This document shows, piece after piece, positions 7,445-14,837 of a stretch of DNA of 17,363 nt. The stretch is taken from the NCBI GenBank assembly GCA_041394885.1, contig JAWKHI010000073.1, positions 1-17,363 of the forward strand, read 5' to 3'. Within the stretch, counting starts at the first letter, position 1; every line of letters begins with the position of its first letter. A model generated the notes under the pieces. The model was given only the letters and a program-made list of their open reading frames with translations. It searched no databases and was not told the DNA's origin. The DNA comes from DSOI01 sp041394885 (GTDB lineage: Bacteria; Acidobacteriota; Terriglobia; Bryobacterales; Bryobacteraceae). A program made the position numbers and the translations under genes.

Positions 7445-7762
7445 ATGAGAACAGTCGTAGTGTTTCTATTCGCCGCGGCCATGTCGGTAGCCGGGGCGGC
7501 GGAGCGCTTCAATGTGATGCTCTTTCAGGAGTCGATCGTTAACGGGACGTCGCTAAAGCCCGGCCAGTATAGGGTCACCGTCGATGGAACCAAGGCCACG
7601 ATCGAGCGGGGAAAAGAAAGTGTGGAGGCCGAAGTGAAGGTGGAGGCGGTGGAGTCGAAGTTCAAGTCGACATCCGTTCGGTACCTGAACGGCGATGGGA
7701 AGTATCGCGTCAGCGAGATCCGGCTGGGCGGAACAGCCAAGAAGCTCGTTTTCGACAATTGA
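7445..7762 (+). CDS. Small secreted protein of a type common in Acidobacteriota, 105 residues
   Basis: A signal peptide (RTVVVFLFAAAMSVAGAA, cleavage about residue 18-19) is followed by a compact beta-rich domain of about 85 residues: ERFNVMLFQESIVNGTSLKPGQYRV, then alternating strands such as ATIERGKESVEAEVKVE. Such small exported proteins with the phrase LKPGxYRV are, from memory, frequent in Acidobacteriota; no biochemical role is known to me. AAGGAG sits 9 bases before ATG 7445, a strong ribosome-binding site. The gene follows miaA by 102 bases, with a hairpin in between, so it is likely its own unit. It is convergent with the radical SAM gene only 11 bases away, with no terminator visible in that gap. 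Confidence 0.85.
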   Translation: MRTVVVFLFAAAMSVAGAAERFNVMLFQESIVNGTSLKPGQYRVTVDGTKATIERGKESVEAEVKVEAVESKFKSTSVRYLNGDGKYRVSEIRLGGTAKKLVFDN

Positions 7763-7773
7763 TGGTCAATGAC

Positions 7774-8862
7774 CTAATCATCCGGCGGCGCCGCGGCTTC
7801 AATCTGCACCAGTTCCCCGGGCGATTGAGTCGCGGCAGGCTGCCGCTTGGGAGGCGTCAGAAGCCGTTTCGGCAGACCGGCGTAGTAAGTCAGCCGTTCC
7901 ACTATTGGGAGTAACTTTCGCACCGTCGATCCGTGTAACATCAGACTGCCCGCCACCAGCATCGGATGGGGAATCGTGGTGCAGCAACGCGAACAGATGC
8001 CGATCTCACCGGCCCTCCCCTGCACGTGCAGACGGCGCATCCGGCGCATCTCCTCCGAGTTCCATATTTCGTTCAGGGACTCCCGCCCGATGTTACCCAT
8101 CGGGTCTCCTTGGAGCATGTAACTCTGGCAGCATGGATATGCGTCCCCGTTCCACTTTACGTACATCGGTCCGCGCCAGAGGTAGTGGCACGGATGCTTC
8201 CAATCTGCCGCGCCATGACCGGCATCGGGACGCATCAGGTTCGTTTCGTCTTCCTTGATGCGAACCTGATCCACCCCGGGAACCGCGCTCCAGAAACGAA
8301 GGAACTCGTCGGTTTCATGTGCGTTCCCCTCCATCCGCACCATCTGCACCACCACCTGCGGACCCTTCCCGCGCTCCTTCTTCATGCGGGCGAACCGCAC
8401 GAAATTGTCGCGCACCCGTTCAAACCGGGCGCCCTTCCGGTAGTACTCGAACGTCTGCGCCGAAGCTCCATCGAAACTGAGCGTGATGTGGGCCAGCGTG
8501 CTCGCGAGGATGCGCGCCGACGCCGCCTCGTCCAGAAGAGTGCCGTTGGTGGAAAGCAGTGTGTGGACGTTGTGCCGCTCGCAGTATTCGATCCTGTCGA
8601 ATATTTTGCGGTCGAGGAACGGTTCGCCGAGTCCAATCAGCATCATATGCTCGGCCGACCGCCCCGCTTCCGTTACCAGCCGCTCGAAGATCGCGTCGGA
8701 CATGTCTTCCTTGGGCTGGGCGAAGGTTTCCCGCGGGCACATCGGGCAGTAGAGGTTGCACTTCGCCGTGGTTTCGACGATGAACTCCACCGGCAGAGCG
8801 CGCAGACGGTCCTGCCGCGCCAGATAGCCCCAGAGAAGTTTCGCCCGGTTCCACGCCCGCAT
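7774..8862 (-). CDS. Radical SAM protein with SPASM domain
   Basis: A 362-residue cytoplasmic enzyme. The radical SAM CxxxCxxC motif is at Cys35, Cys39 and Cys42 (CNLYCPMC); GLGEP at 77-81 and STNG at 104-107 are the expected SAM-binding and barrel-strand motifs. A SPASM-type region binding an auxiliary iron-sulfur cluster is shown by Cys225, the pair Cys244-Cys245, and Cys290, Cys293, Cys294, with the typical GNIGRESLNEIWNSEEM between them. SPASM enzymes often modify peptides or act in cofactor or lipid-linked biosynthesis, but no precursor peptide gene is visible nearby, so the substrate is unknown. ATG 8860-8862 is preceded by AGGA at about 7 bases. TACAAT (8886 to 8881, minus) is a possible -10. 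Start codons of this gene and the divergent photolyase gene are 23 bases apart. The C-terminal 60 residues lack recognisable motifs. Confidence 0.9.
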   Translation of the reverse strand: MRAWNRAKLLWGYLARQDRLRALPVEFIVETTAKCNLYCPMCPRETFAQPKEDMSDAIFERLVTEAGRSAEHMMLIGLGEPFLDRKIFDRIEYCERHNVHTLLSTNGTLLDEAASARILASTLAHITLSFDGASAQTFEYYRKGARFERVRDNFVRFARMKKERGKGPQVVVQMVRMEGNAHETDEFLRFWSAVPGVDQVRIKEDETNLMRPDAGHGAADWKHPCHYLWRGPMYVKWNGDAYPCCQSYMLQGDPMGNIGRESLNEIWNSEEMRRMRRLHVQGRAGEIGICSRCCTTIPHPMLVAGSLMLHGSTVRKLLPIVERLTYYAGLPKRLLTPPKRQPAATQSPGELVQIEAAAPPDD

Positions 8863-8885
8863 TTGAGATCCTAATCTTTCATTGT

Positions 8886-10304
8886 ATGACTTCGCCCATG
8901 GACCACCGCGTCACCGCGCTCAACGATCGCCCCATTCGCCAGGGCTCGGACTATGTCCTGTACTGGGCCCAGATGAACCGGCGCGTCGAATCGAACCATG
9001 CCCTCGAATTCGCCGTGGAGCGCGCGAACCGCCTGCGGCTCCCTGTGCTTTTCTATGAGGGGCTCACGTGCAGCTATCCGTTCGCCAATGACCGGATGCA
9101 TACCTTTCTCCTCGAGGGCGTACCGGAAACCGCGCGCCGGCTCGATCGCCGGGGCATCGGGTACTGCTTCTACCTGCGCCGGCGGCCTGCGGATCGCAAC
9201 GATGTCCTCTACCGGCTGGCGGAACGTGCCGCGATGGTGATTACCGACGACTACCCGTCGTTCATCGCCCCTGCCCACAACCGGTCGGTTCCGGCCAAGC
9301 TCGAGATTCCCTACATCGCCGTGGAGTCGAGTTGCGTCGTCCCCATGCGGCTGTTCACGAACAAGCAATATGGGGCGTACACGCTAAGGCCTCGGATCCA
9401 CAGGGTTCTCGATCAGCACTTGCGCCCGCTCGATCCCGCGCCGGTGAAACAGGAGTGGAAGCTTCCGCCGCCGGAGTTCCACACTGCCGTGACAGAGGAT
9501 GGCATCGCGGAGTTGGTGGCGTCCTGCGAGATTGACCATTCGGTGAAACCATCCATTTCCTACAAAGGCGGCCGCGCCGAAGCCGAGCGGCGGCTGCGTC
9601 ACTTCGTCCGTCAGAACCTGGCCCGATACGATCGCGACCGGAATCAGCCCACGGCGCACGCCACTTCGAACCTGAGTCCATGGCTGCACTTCGGACATAT
9701 CTCGGCCCTCGAAATTGCGCTGGAAGCGAAGCTGTATGCGCTCGAAAACGACGTCTCCGCCGAAGCATTTCTCGAGGAACTGATTGTCCGCCGCGAACTG
9801 GCTTTCAATCATGCGCTGCACGCGGGTGCTGACGCCGGGCGCTTGCGGTCACTGCCGGACTGGGCGAGGAAGACGCTCGCCACTCACGATGACGACCCCC
9901 GCGATCCGGTCTATACGTATCAGGACTTCGAATCCGCCCGCACCCATGACGCGTTATGGAACGCCTGCCAAAAGGAGATGCTGCTCCGGGGAAAGATACA
10001 CGGCTACTACCGAATGTACTGGGGCAAGAAGATTATCGAATGGTCCGCCACACACGCTGCCGCACTGGATACCATGTTGCGCATCCACGACCGCTTTGCG
10101 TTGGATGGGCGAGACCCCAATACCTCGACCAACATACTGTGGTGTTTTGGGCTTCATGACCGGCCGTGGGGAGAGCGCCCGATTTTCGGAATGATCCGCT
10201 ACATGTCCCTCGAGGGGATGAAACGCAAAACCGGTGTGGATGCCTATCTTCGGGAAATCGCCTATTTGGAGGCGACAGGGCGGGATCCTCACGGTAATAC
10301 GTAG
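8886..10304 (+). CDS. phr: Class II CPD DNA photolyase
   Basis: A 472-residue flavoprotein that splits cyclobutane pyrimidine dimers with light. Class II features: N-terminal VLYWAQMNRRVESNHALEFA (residues 24-43) in the photolyase alpha/beta domain; SNLSPWLHFG at 261-270; the LIVRRELAFN region at 299-308; YYRMYWGKKIIEW at 374-386; and DGRDPNTSTNILWCFG at 407-422 followed by HDRPWGERPIFG and IRYMS, the class II FAD-binding and tryptophan region. Length is normal. ATG 8886 is used; a second in-frame ATG at 8898 is possible, and neither has a good Shine-Dalgarno. The gene is divergent from the radical SAM gene and convergent with amt 1, from which a hairpin separates it. It is complete and without broken motifs, so likely active. 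Confidence 0.94.
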   Translation: MTSPMDHRVTALNDRPIRQGSDYVLYWAQMNRRVESNHALEFAVERANRLRLPVLFYEGLTCSYPFANDRMHTFLLEGVPETARRLDRRGIGYCFYLRRRPADRNDVLYRLAERAAMVITDDYPSFIAPAHNRSVPAKLEIPYIAVESSCVVPMRLFTNKQYGAYTLRPRIHRVLDQHLRPLDPAPVKQEWKLPPPEFHTAVTEDGIAELVASCEIDHSVKPSISYKGGRAEAERRLRHFVRQNLARYDRDRNQPTAHATSNLSPWLHFGHISALEIALEAKLYALENDVSAEAFLEELIVRRELAFNHALHAGADAGRLRSLPDWARKTLATHDDDPRDPVYTYQDFESARTHDALWNACQKEMLLRGKIHGYYRMYWGKKIIEWSATHAAALDTMLRIHDRFALDGRDPNTSTNILWCFGLHDRPWGERPIFGMIRYMSLEGMKRKTGVDAYLREIAYLEATGRDPHGNT

Positions 10305-10345
10305 CAACAACGAAAACGGCGCCGCCGGAATCCCGGGAGCGCCGT
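10305..10345 (-). terminator. Intrinsic-type terminator of amt 1, possibly bidirectional
   Basis: ACGGCGC (10316-10322) pairs with GCGCCGT (10339-10345); inside, CCGG and CCGG can also pair, making a long interrupted stem. On the minus strand it is followed by a T-rich stretch (TTTTCGTTGTT), suiting the end of amt 1. On the plus strand the following bases are not T-rich, so action on the photolyase message is less likely. Confidence 0.6.
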
Positions 10346-10373
10346 CTCGATTCATACGGTCCGGATTCGAACG

Positions 10374-11816
10374 CTACGCCTCCTGAACCCCCGCCTGCGA
10401 ACCAGCCACCGCCGAGCGCTCGGCGAGGCCCATTCCACCGAAGTGGCTGATGCCGCCGCCGGAGGAAGGAGCGAAGTCCGGGTAGGCGTTGCCGGCGTGC
10501 TCGGACAGATCCAAGCCCGAGATTTCTTCTTCCTCGGACACACGCAGACCGATGGTGCGTTTGATGATCTGGAAGAGAAGGAAAGCCGTGGGGAAAGTCC
10601 ACAGGAATGCGGTCCCAACACCGATCAACTGCGTGACCAGTTGACCCATCATGTCGTACTCGGCGCCGGTGAACAGGTTCTCGTGAAACAGCGCGGAGGA
10701 GATGGTGCCGAAGGCGCCGCAGACGCCGTGCACGGAGACCGCACCCACCGGATCGTCAATCTTGATCTTGTCGAAGAACAGGACCGAAACCACCACCAGG
10801 ACGCCGGCGATGAGGCCGATGATGATCGCTCCGGCGGGAGTGACTGTGGCGCAAGGAGCCGTAACGGCCACCAGTCCCGCCAACGCGCCATTGAGCGACA
10901 TCGCGATATCCGGGGCCTTGAACTTCATCCAGGAAAACATCAGCGCGCTGAAGGCACCGGCGCAGGCGGAGAGCAACGTGTTGACGGCGATGCGGGCAAT
11001 GGTGCCGTTGGCGGCGGTGGTCGAACCGGCGTTGAAGCCGAACCAGCCAAAGAAGAGGATGAACACCCCAAGAGCGGCCAGTGTGAGACTGTGGCCGGGA
11101 ATCGGGCGCGGTTTACCGTCTTTGTCGAACTTGCCGATGCGCGGCCCGAGCACGATCGCGCCGGCGAGCGCGGCCCATCCGCCCACAGAGTGGACCACGG
11201 TGGATCCCGCGAAGTCAATGAAGCCCATCTTCGCCAGCCAGGCACCGGAGTCGCCATTGGCGGAGTTGAAAAGATTGCCCCAGGCCCAATGGCCGAAGAC
11301 TGGATAAATGAACAGGGAGATGAAGAAGCTGTAGACGAGGTAGCCAGAGAACTTCGTTCGCTCGGCCATGGCGCCGGATACGATCGTAGCGGCGGTAGCG
11401 GCAAACACTACCTGGAAGAACCAGAACGTGTAGCCCCACTGCCCGTCGACGGTGGCGTTATCGAAATTCATGAAGAAGTTGGAACTGCCGACGAACCCGT
11501 TGGAGGCGCCGAACATCAGTCCGAAACCCACGGCCCAAAAGGCGATCCCACCGAGGGAGAAATCCATGAGGTTCTTCATCATGATGTTGCCTGCGTTTTT
11601 GGCGCGAGTGAAGCCCGCCTCCACCATGGCAAAGCCCGCCTGCATGAAGAAGACGAGAGCGGCGCAGACTGCGGTCCAGAGGAAGTCGGCATTTTTCTGG
11701 ACGGCATCGATGGCGGCTTTGAGTTCGGCGGGCGACGGGGGGGCACTGTTGTCCTGGGCCAGCAGCGCGCCCGCGCTCAGTGCCAGCAAACCGGACAGGA
11801 TAAATGGAAGTCTCAC
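10374..11816 (-). CDS. amt: Ammonium transporter 1 (Amt family) with signal peptide
   Basis: An inner-membrane ammonium channel of about 480 residues with the usual eleven membrane segments after a cleavable signal peptide (RLPFILSGLLALSAGALLA). The pore twin histidines are visible in DFAGSTVVHSVGG and VSVHGVCGAFG (His209 and His363 from the GTG start), and WFGFNAGS holds the conserved pore region. FFMQAGFAMVEAGFTRAKN marks the AMT1-like subtype, unlike the other Amt in the window. A C-terminal tail of about 45 residues (after GLDLSEH) is Gly/Ser-rich. Start: AAGGAG (11823-11828) touches the ATG at 11822 with no spacing, but lies 6 bases before the in-frame GTG at 11816, so GTG is preferred; the ATG would add two residues. 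It is downstream of the porin gene but beyond that gene's terminator, so it probably has its own promoter. Confidence 0.93.
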   Translation of the reverse strand: MRLPFILSGLLALSAGALLAQDNSAPPSPAELKAAIDAVQKNADFLWTAVCAALVFFMQAGFAMVEAGFTRAKNAGNIMMKNLMDFSLGGIAFWAVGFGLMFGASNGFVGSSNFFMNFDNATVDGQWGYTFWFFQVVFAATAATIVSGAMAERTKFSGYLVYSFFISLFIYPVFGHWAWGNLFNSANGDSGAWLAKMGFIDFAGSTVVHSVGGWAALAGAIVLGPRIGKFDKDGKPRPIPGHSLTLAALGVFILFFGWFGFNAGSTTAANGTIARIAVNTLLSACAGAFSALMFSWMKFKAPDIAMSLNGALAGLVAVTAPCATVTPAGAIIIGLIAGVLVVVSVLFFDKIKIDDPVGAVSVHGVCGAFGTISSALFHENLFTGAEYDMMGQLVTQLIGVGTAFLWTFPTAFLLFQIIKRTIGLRVSEEEEISGLDLSEHAGNAYPDFAPSSGGGISHFGGMGLAERSAVAGSQAGVQEA

Positions 11817-11898
11817 ACGCATCTCCTTCGGAGGATTGGTTCTGGGATTTGAAGCGCCGGACAGAGGCGAGGCCAGTACGGGGGGCCGGAATAGCAGG

Positions 11899-11916
11899 GC
11901 GAGCAACACAGCTCGC
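11899..11916. other. Hairpin in the amt 1 leader region
   Basis: GCGAGC and GCTCGC form a perfect 6-bp stem with a 6-base loop, about 80 bases upstream of the amt 1 start. Its place between the porin terminator and amt 1 makes it a candidate leader structure or operator. No known riboswitch is recognised. Confidence 0.3.
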
Positions 11917-11977
11917 TGAGTTACAGTCTACGGCGGTTGACCACGGAAGGGAAGTCGATAGTTTCTATGCACCCGAT

Positions 11978-12010
11978 AAAAAAAACGGAAGAGCCGGTGG
12001 GCTCTTCCGT
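11978..12010 (-). terminator. Strong intrinsic terminator of the porin gene
   Basis: ACGGAAGAGCC and GGCTCTTCCGT form a perfect 11-bp stem around a 4-base loop (11996-11999). On the minus strand the stem runs directly into eight T (A-run 11978-11985 on plus). It lies about 40 bases after the porin stop codon, so the porin should end here and not read through freely into amt 1. Confidence 0.9.
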
Positions 12011-12050
12011 CCAGTCGAGAGCAGATGCTTTTCCCGTGCGATCCGCGGGC

Positions 12051-13160
12051 CTACTTGCCGAAGTAAACCACCACGCCGGCAAGCAGAGTATCCATGTTTT
12101 TGCTGTTGCCGGTGCCGTTGCCGCGGTCGTAAAAGGGCTGGTCAGACCAGTCCCTCCGATACTCCAGCCGCGTCAGGAATCCCTTGGCCATTTTGAACTC
12201 ACCGGTGAGAGTGAATTCCTTCAGCTTCTGGCTTTGTCCGGTGATGAAGCCGTCGATGTCGTTATAGACCTCGAATCGGGGCGAGACGGAGAACCAGTCA
12301 TTGGCTGTGAAGTGGCCCGCGAAACCGATGCCGTACCAGTTCTGGTTGCCGCCGTCGATGGAGGGCGCTTTGTCCACGCCGATATCGTAGTTGACGTAGA
12401 AACTCGCCTTCTCATGGGGAGTGAGCGAGAGCACCGAGTCCAGAAAATGCCGGTAGCCCGTGTTGGTGCCAGTCTTTTCCGGACCCACGTAGTAGTTGTT
12501 GTACAGCGACACCTTCGAACTGGTCAATGCGCTGGTAAGCCCGATCGTCTTCCCGCTATTGTTGTCCTCCACGTTGTTCCAGCCGTTCAGAACCTGGGCT
12601 CCGGCGGTCCAGTAGGAAGTGATCGGTTTCGACATGCGCGCGCCAAAATGGTAGTACGGTCCGTTGGCATATAGCAGCGCGCGTGAATAGTTCCAGTTGA
12701 GGTGCGTTTCGGTCGGCTCGGCGCCGGCGCTGGTGACGAATTTACCGAAATCGATTTGGAACCCACCGGCCTTTTCCGGCTTCAGGCTCACGTAGGCCTG
12801 TAGGATGTTCCGCATGACGCCGGTGCCGTCCTGAAATGGTTCGGTGGCGTGAAAAATCTCAAAAGCGCGCCCGAATCCAAGGTCGAGCGTGAAGCCCACC
12901 GGATCGGCGTCGTGCTTCATGGTGAGCTTCGCCATGTTAAGACTGAACGAATTGGCGCGGACATCGAAATTGCGCAAAACGTTCGTTCGTGAGGCCGGGT
13001 GCTGAAAATTGAAGCTGTAGTAGCCGTCAATCAGCCCCGAGAAGTCAATGGATCCTGCAGACCAGGCAGGGGGATCAGGTGACTGGCTCAGACCGGGAGC
13101 CGCCACAACCAGGACTCCGGCGAGAAAGCTCATGCGAATCCGATTCGCCTTATTCTTCAT
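12051..13160 (-). CDS. Outer-membrane beta-barrel porin, BBP2 (OmpL-like) type
   Basis: A 369-residue exported protein. Signal peptide at about residues 1-26 (FLAGVLVVAAPGLSQS). The mature protein is made of alternating beta strands from IDFSGLIDGYYSFNF onward, with FSLNMAKLTMKHD, VGFTLDLGFGR, QAYVSLKPEK, FQIDFGKFVTSAGAE, and ends LAGVVVYFGK, a typical last barrel strand. The YYSFNFQHP opening, the FGKFVTSAGAE motif and the TRLEYRRDWS repeat near the end match the putative beta-barrel porin-2 family. It probably forms a passive channel. ATG 13158-13160 is preceded by GGGAGA at about 11 bases. It is flanked by two ammonium transporters and ends at a strong terminator, which suggests a role in nitrogen-compound uptake (inference). 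Confidence 0.85.
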   Translation of the reverse strand: MKNKANRIRMSFLAGVLVVAAPGLSQSPDPPAWSAGSIDFSGLIDGYYSFNFQHPASRTNVLRNFDVRANSFSLNMAKLTMKHDADPVGFTLDLGFGRAFEIFHATEPFQDGTGVMRNILQAYVSLKPEKAGGFQIDFGKFVTSAGAEPTETHLNWNYSRALLYANGPYYHFGARMSKPITSYWTAGAQVLNGWNNVEDNNSGKTIGLTSALTSSKVSLYNNYYVGPEKTGTNTGYRHFLDSVLSLTPHEKASFYVNYDIGVDKAPSIDGGNQNWYGIGFAGHFTANDWFSVSPRFEVYNDIDGFITGQSQKLKEFTLTGEFKMAKGFLTRLEYRRDWSDQPFYDRGNGTGNSKNMDTLLAGVVVYFGK

Positions 13161-13223
13161 GTTTTTGTTTTCTCCCGTTGCTGGAGGTGCTTAGAGTCAG
13201 GACGCGAGGTTCCTGCTGAATCG

Positions 13224-13254
13224 AGCATACGGGTAAGCTCACCGGCAAATCCAA
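13224..13254 (-). promoter_or_regulatory. Candidate porin promoter with a dyad in its spacer
   Basis: On the minus strand TTGGAT (13254 to 13249) and TATGCT (13229 to 13224) are 19 bases apart. The spacer contains GGTAAGCTCACC (13232-13243), a dyad matching 10 of 12 bases of its own complement. A long spacer with an internal dyad is the geometry of MerR-type activated promoters, but the hexamers are only moderate matches and no such regulator is nearby. Confidence 0.35.
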
Positions 13255-13350
13255 TAGAAATTTTTTGGGAGCCCGATAGAAACGTTGAGTTTGTGGTTGT
13301 CGCACGCCGGGGGCATGATGGTTCTGACAGGATTGCTCCACGTAGCCGCA

Positions 13351-13381
13351 ATCGACCCCAGCATCGATCCCCGAATCGATC
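13351..13381. repeat. Three ATCGAYC repeats with 12-base period upstream of amt 2
   Basis: ATCGACC at 13351, ATCGATC at 13363 and ATCGATC at 13375 recur with an exact 12-base period, the last ending 22 bases before the amt 2 ATG. The two inner copies contain the palindrome ATCGAT. This is a candidate regulator-binding array in the amt 2 leader. Confidence 0.45.
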
Positions 13382-13403
13382 AAAGCCAGGAGACCCACGA
13401 TCC

Positions 13404-14786
13404 ATGACCAGGATGTCCGTTTTCAAAACCCCGGTTCTGAACAACCTGTTTCTCACTTTCGCCGCCGCCTCCGCGCTGGCTGCGCAAACCCCGGACGAAA
13501 AGATCAAAGCTCTCGAGTCCGCGGTGGCCGCGGCGCAGTCGGCCGGCGATAACGCCTGGATGCTAACCAGCGCCGCGCTCGTCCTGATGATGACCGGCCC
13601 GGGCTTGGCGCTGTTCTACAGCGGCCTTGTGCGGCGCAAAAACGTCCTCGGTACGATGATGCAGAGCTTCATCATGATGGCGGTCGCCACCGTGATCTGG
13701 GCAGTAGCCGGCTACAGCATTGCCTTCGGCGAGGCAACCCCCTATTTTGGCGACCTCCGCTACTTCATGCTGCACGGCGTGGGCGCGGATCCGAATGCCG
13801 ATTACGCAGGCACCATCCCCCAGCAGACCTTCATGGTGTTTCAGTTGATGTTCGCCATCATCACCCCGGCCTTGATCACCGGAGCTTTTGCCGAGCGCAT
13901 GAAATTTACCGGAATGGTGGTGTTCTGCTCGGCCTGGTTGCTGGTGGTCTATTGCCCGATGGCGCATATGGTTTGGGGGAAAGGCGGTTTGTTCAACGCG
14001 TTTCTCGGCGGATCGCTCCCCTGCCTCGATTTCGCTGGCGGCACCGTGGTGCACATCACCTCGGGCGTTTCCGCGCTCGTTTGCGCTCTCTACCTGGGCA
14101 AGCGTAAAGGCTATGGCTCGGAGCCGATGAAACCCCACAGCCTCGTCCTCAGCGTCATCGGCGCTTGCCTGCTTTGGGTAGGTTGGTTCGGTTTTAACGC
14201 CGGCAGCGCCTTGGGTGCTTCCGGCCTGGCAACCAGCGCGTTCGTTGCCACGCATTTCGGGGCCGCCGCCGCCACGCTCGGATGGCTGTTGGCTGAAACG
14301 ATGCACTCGGGCAAGCCGAGCGTCTTGGGAGGTATTTCCGGCGCCGTGGCCGGCTTGGTGGCGATCACGCCCGCCTCCGGGTTCGTCACCCCCACCGCCG
14401 CTCTCATCATCGGGTTCGCCGCCGGGTTGTTCTGCTTCTTCATGGTGGTGATCCTGAAATCCAAGCTTGGTTACGACGATTCCCTCGATGCCTTCGGCGT
14501 CCATGGCGCGGGTGGAACGCTCGGCGCCATTCTCACGGGCGTTTTCGCCACCAAGGAAGTGAACAGCGCTCTCACCAACGGAGGTGGCTTGGTGGATGGT
14601 AACGCCGGGCAGATCGTCAATCAGTTTGCCGGCACCGCCATCGCTTGGATCCTCGGCGCTGTTGGTACATTGGTTCTCCTCAAGATCACCGACATGGTCG
14701 TGGGTCTACGCGTATCCGAAGAGGATGAAACCACCGGACTCGACCTCAGCATGCACGGCGAGGAAGGGTATAGCCTGGAGTCTTAG
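13404..14786 (+). CDS. amtB: Ammonium transporter 2 (AmtB type) with signal peptide
   Basis: A 460-residue inner-membrane ammonium channel. Signal peptide about residues 5-28 (NNLFLTFAAASALAAQ), then a short helical stretch and eleven membrane segments. GLALFYSGLVRRKNVLG (68-84) and the Amt signature DFAGGTVVHITSG (209-221) give the AmtB subtype. Pore twin histidines are His217 and His367 (FGVHGAGG); WFGFNAGS at 261-268 is conserved. The C-terminal cytoplasmic tail RVSEEDETTGLDLSMHGEEGY is the segment that by AmtB-GlnK knowledge contacts PII. ATG 13404 is chosen for AGGAG 11 bases upstream; the frame is open further to 13293 but that part is not protein-like. The PII gene follows after 51 bases with no terminator, so the two form an operon, matching the widespread amtB-PII linkage. 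Confidence 0.95.
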   Translation: MTRMSVFKTPVLNNLFLTFAAASALAAQTPDEKIKALESAVAAAQSAGDNAWMLTSAALVLMMTGPGLALFYSGLVRRKNVLGTMMQSFIMMAVATVIWAVAGYSIAFGEATPYFGDLRYFMLHGVGADPNADYAGTIPQQTFMVFQLMFAIITPALITGAFAERMKFTGMVVFCSAWLLVVYCPMAHMVWGKGGLFNAFLGGSLPCLDFAGGTVVHITSGVSALVCALYLGKRKGYGSEPMKPHSLVLSVIGACLLWVGWFGFNAGSALGASGLATSAFVATHFGAAAATLGWLLAETMHSGKPSVLGGISGAVAGLVAITPASGFVTPTAALIIGFAAGLFCFFMVVILKSKLGYDDSLDAFGVHGAGGTLGAILTGVFATKEVNSALTNGGGLVDGNAGQIVNQFAGTAIAWILGAVGTLVLLKITDMVVGLRVSEEDETTGLDLSMHGEEGYSLES

Positions 14787-14837
14787 GGTTCCAAGGCTGC
14801 AGTTCGCGTTGCGTCAGAAACTTAGGAGAGACACTGT

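Noticed and set aside
10443..11852. A 469-codon open frame antisense to amt 1
   Set aside because: The product is Gly/Glu/Arg-rich without any fold signal, and the other strand gives a complete Amt protein with its pore residues.
11968..11973. TGCACC, an exact half-site of the NtrC consensus, upstream of amt 1
   Set aside because: The partner half GGTGCA is not at the needed 5-base distance, and a single hexamer is expected by chance. No sigma-54 promoter (GG and GC ten bases apart in a TGGCAC-TTGC context) was found in the amt or porin upstream regions.
13293..13403. Upstream extension of the amtB frame to 13293
   Set aside because: The extra residues are Arg/Ser/Pro-rich and would bury the signal peptide; the ATG at 13404 has a ribosome-binding site and a signal peptide right after it.
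13563..14504. A 313-codon open frame antisense to amtB
   Set aside because: Shadow of the amtB codon pattern; His/Glu/Gly-rich and without motifs.
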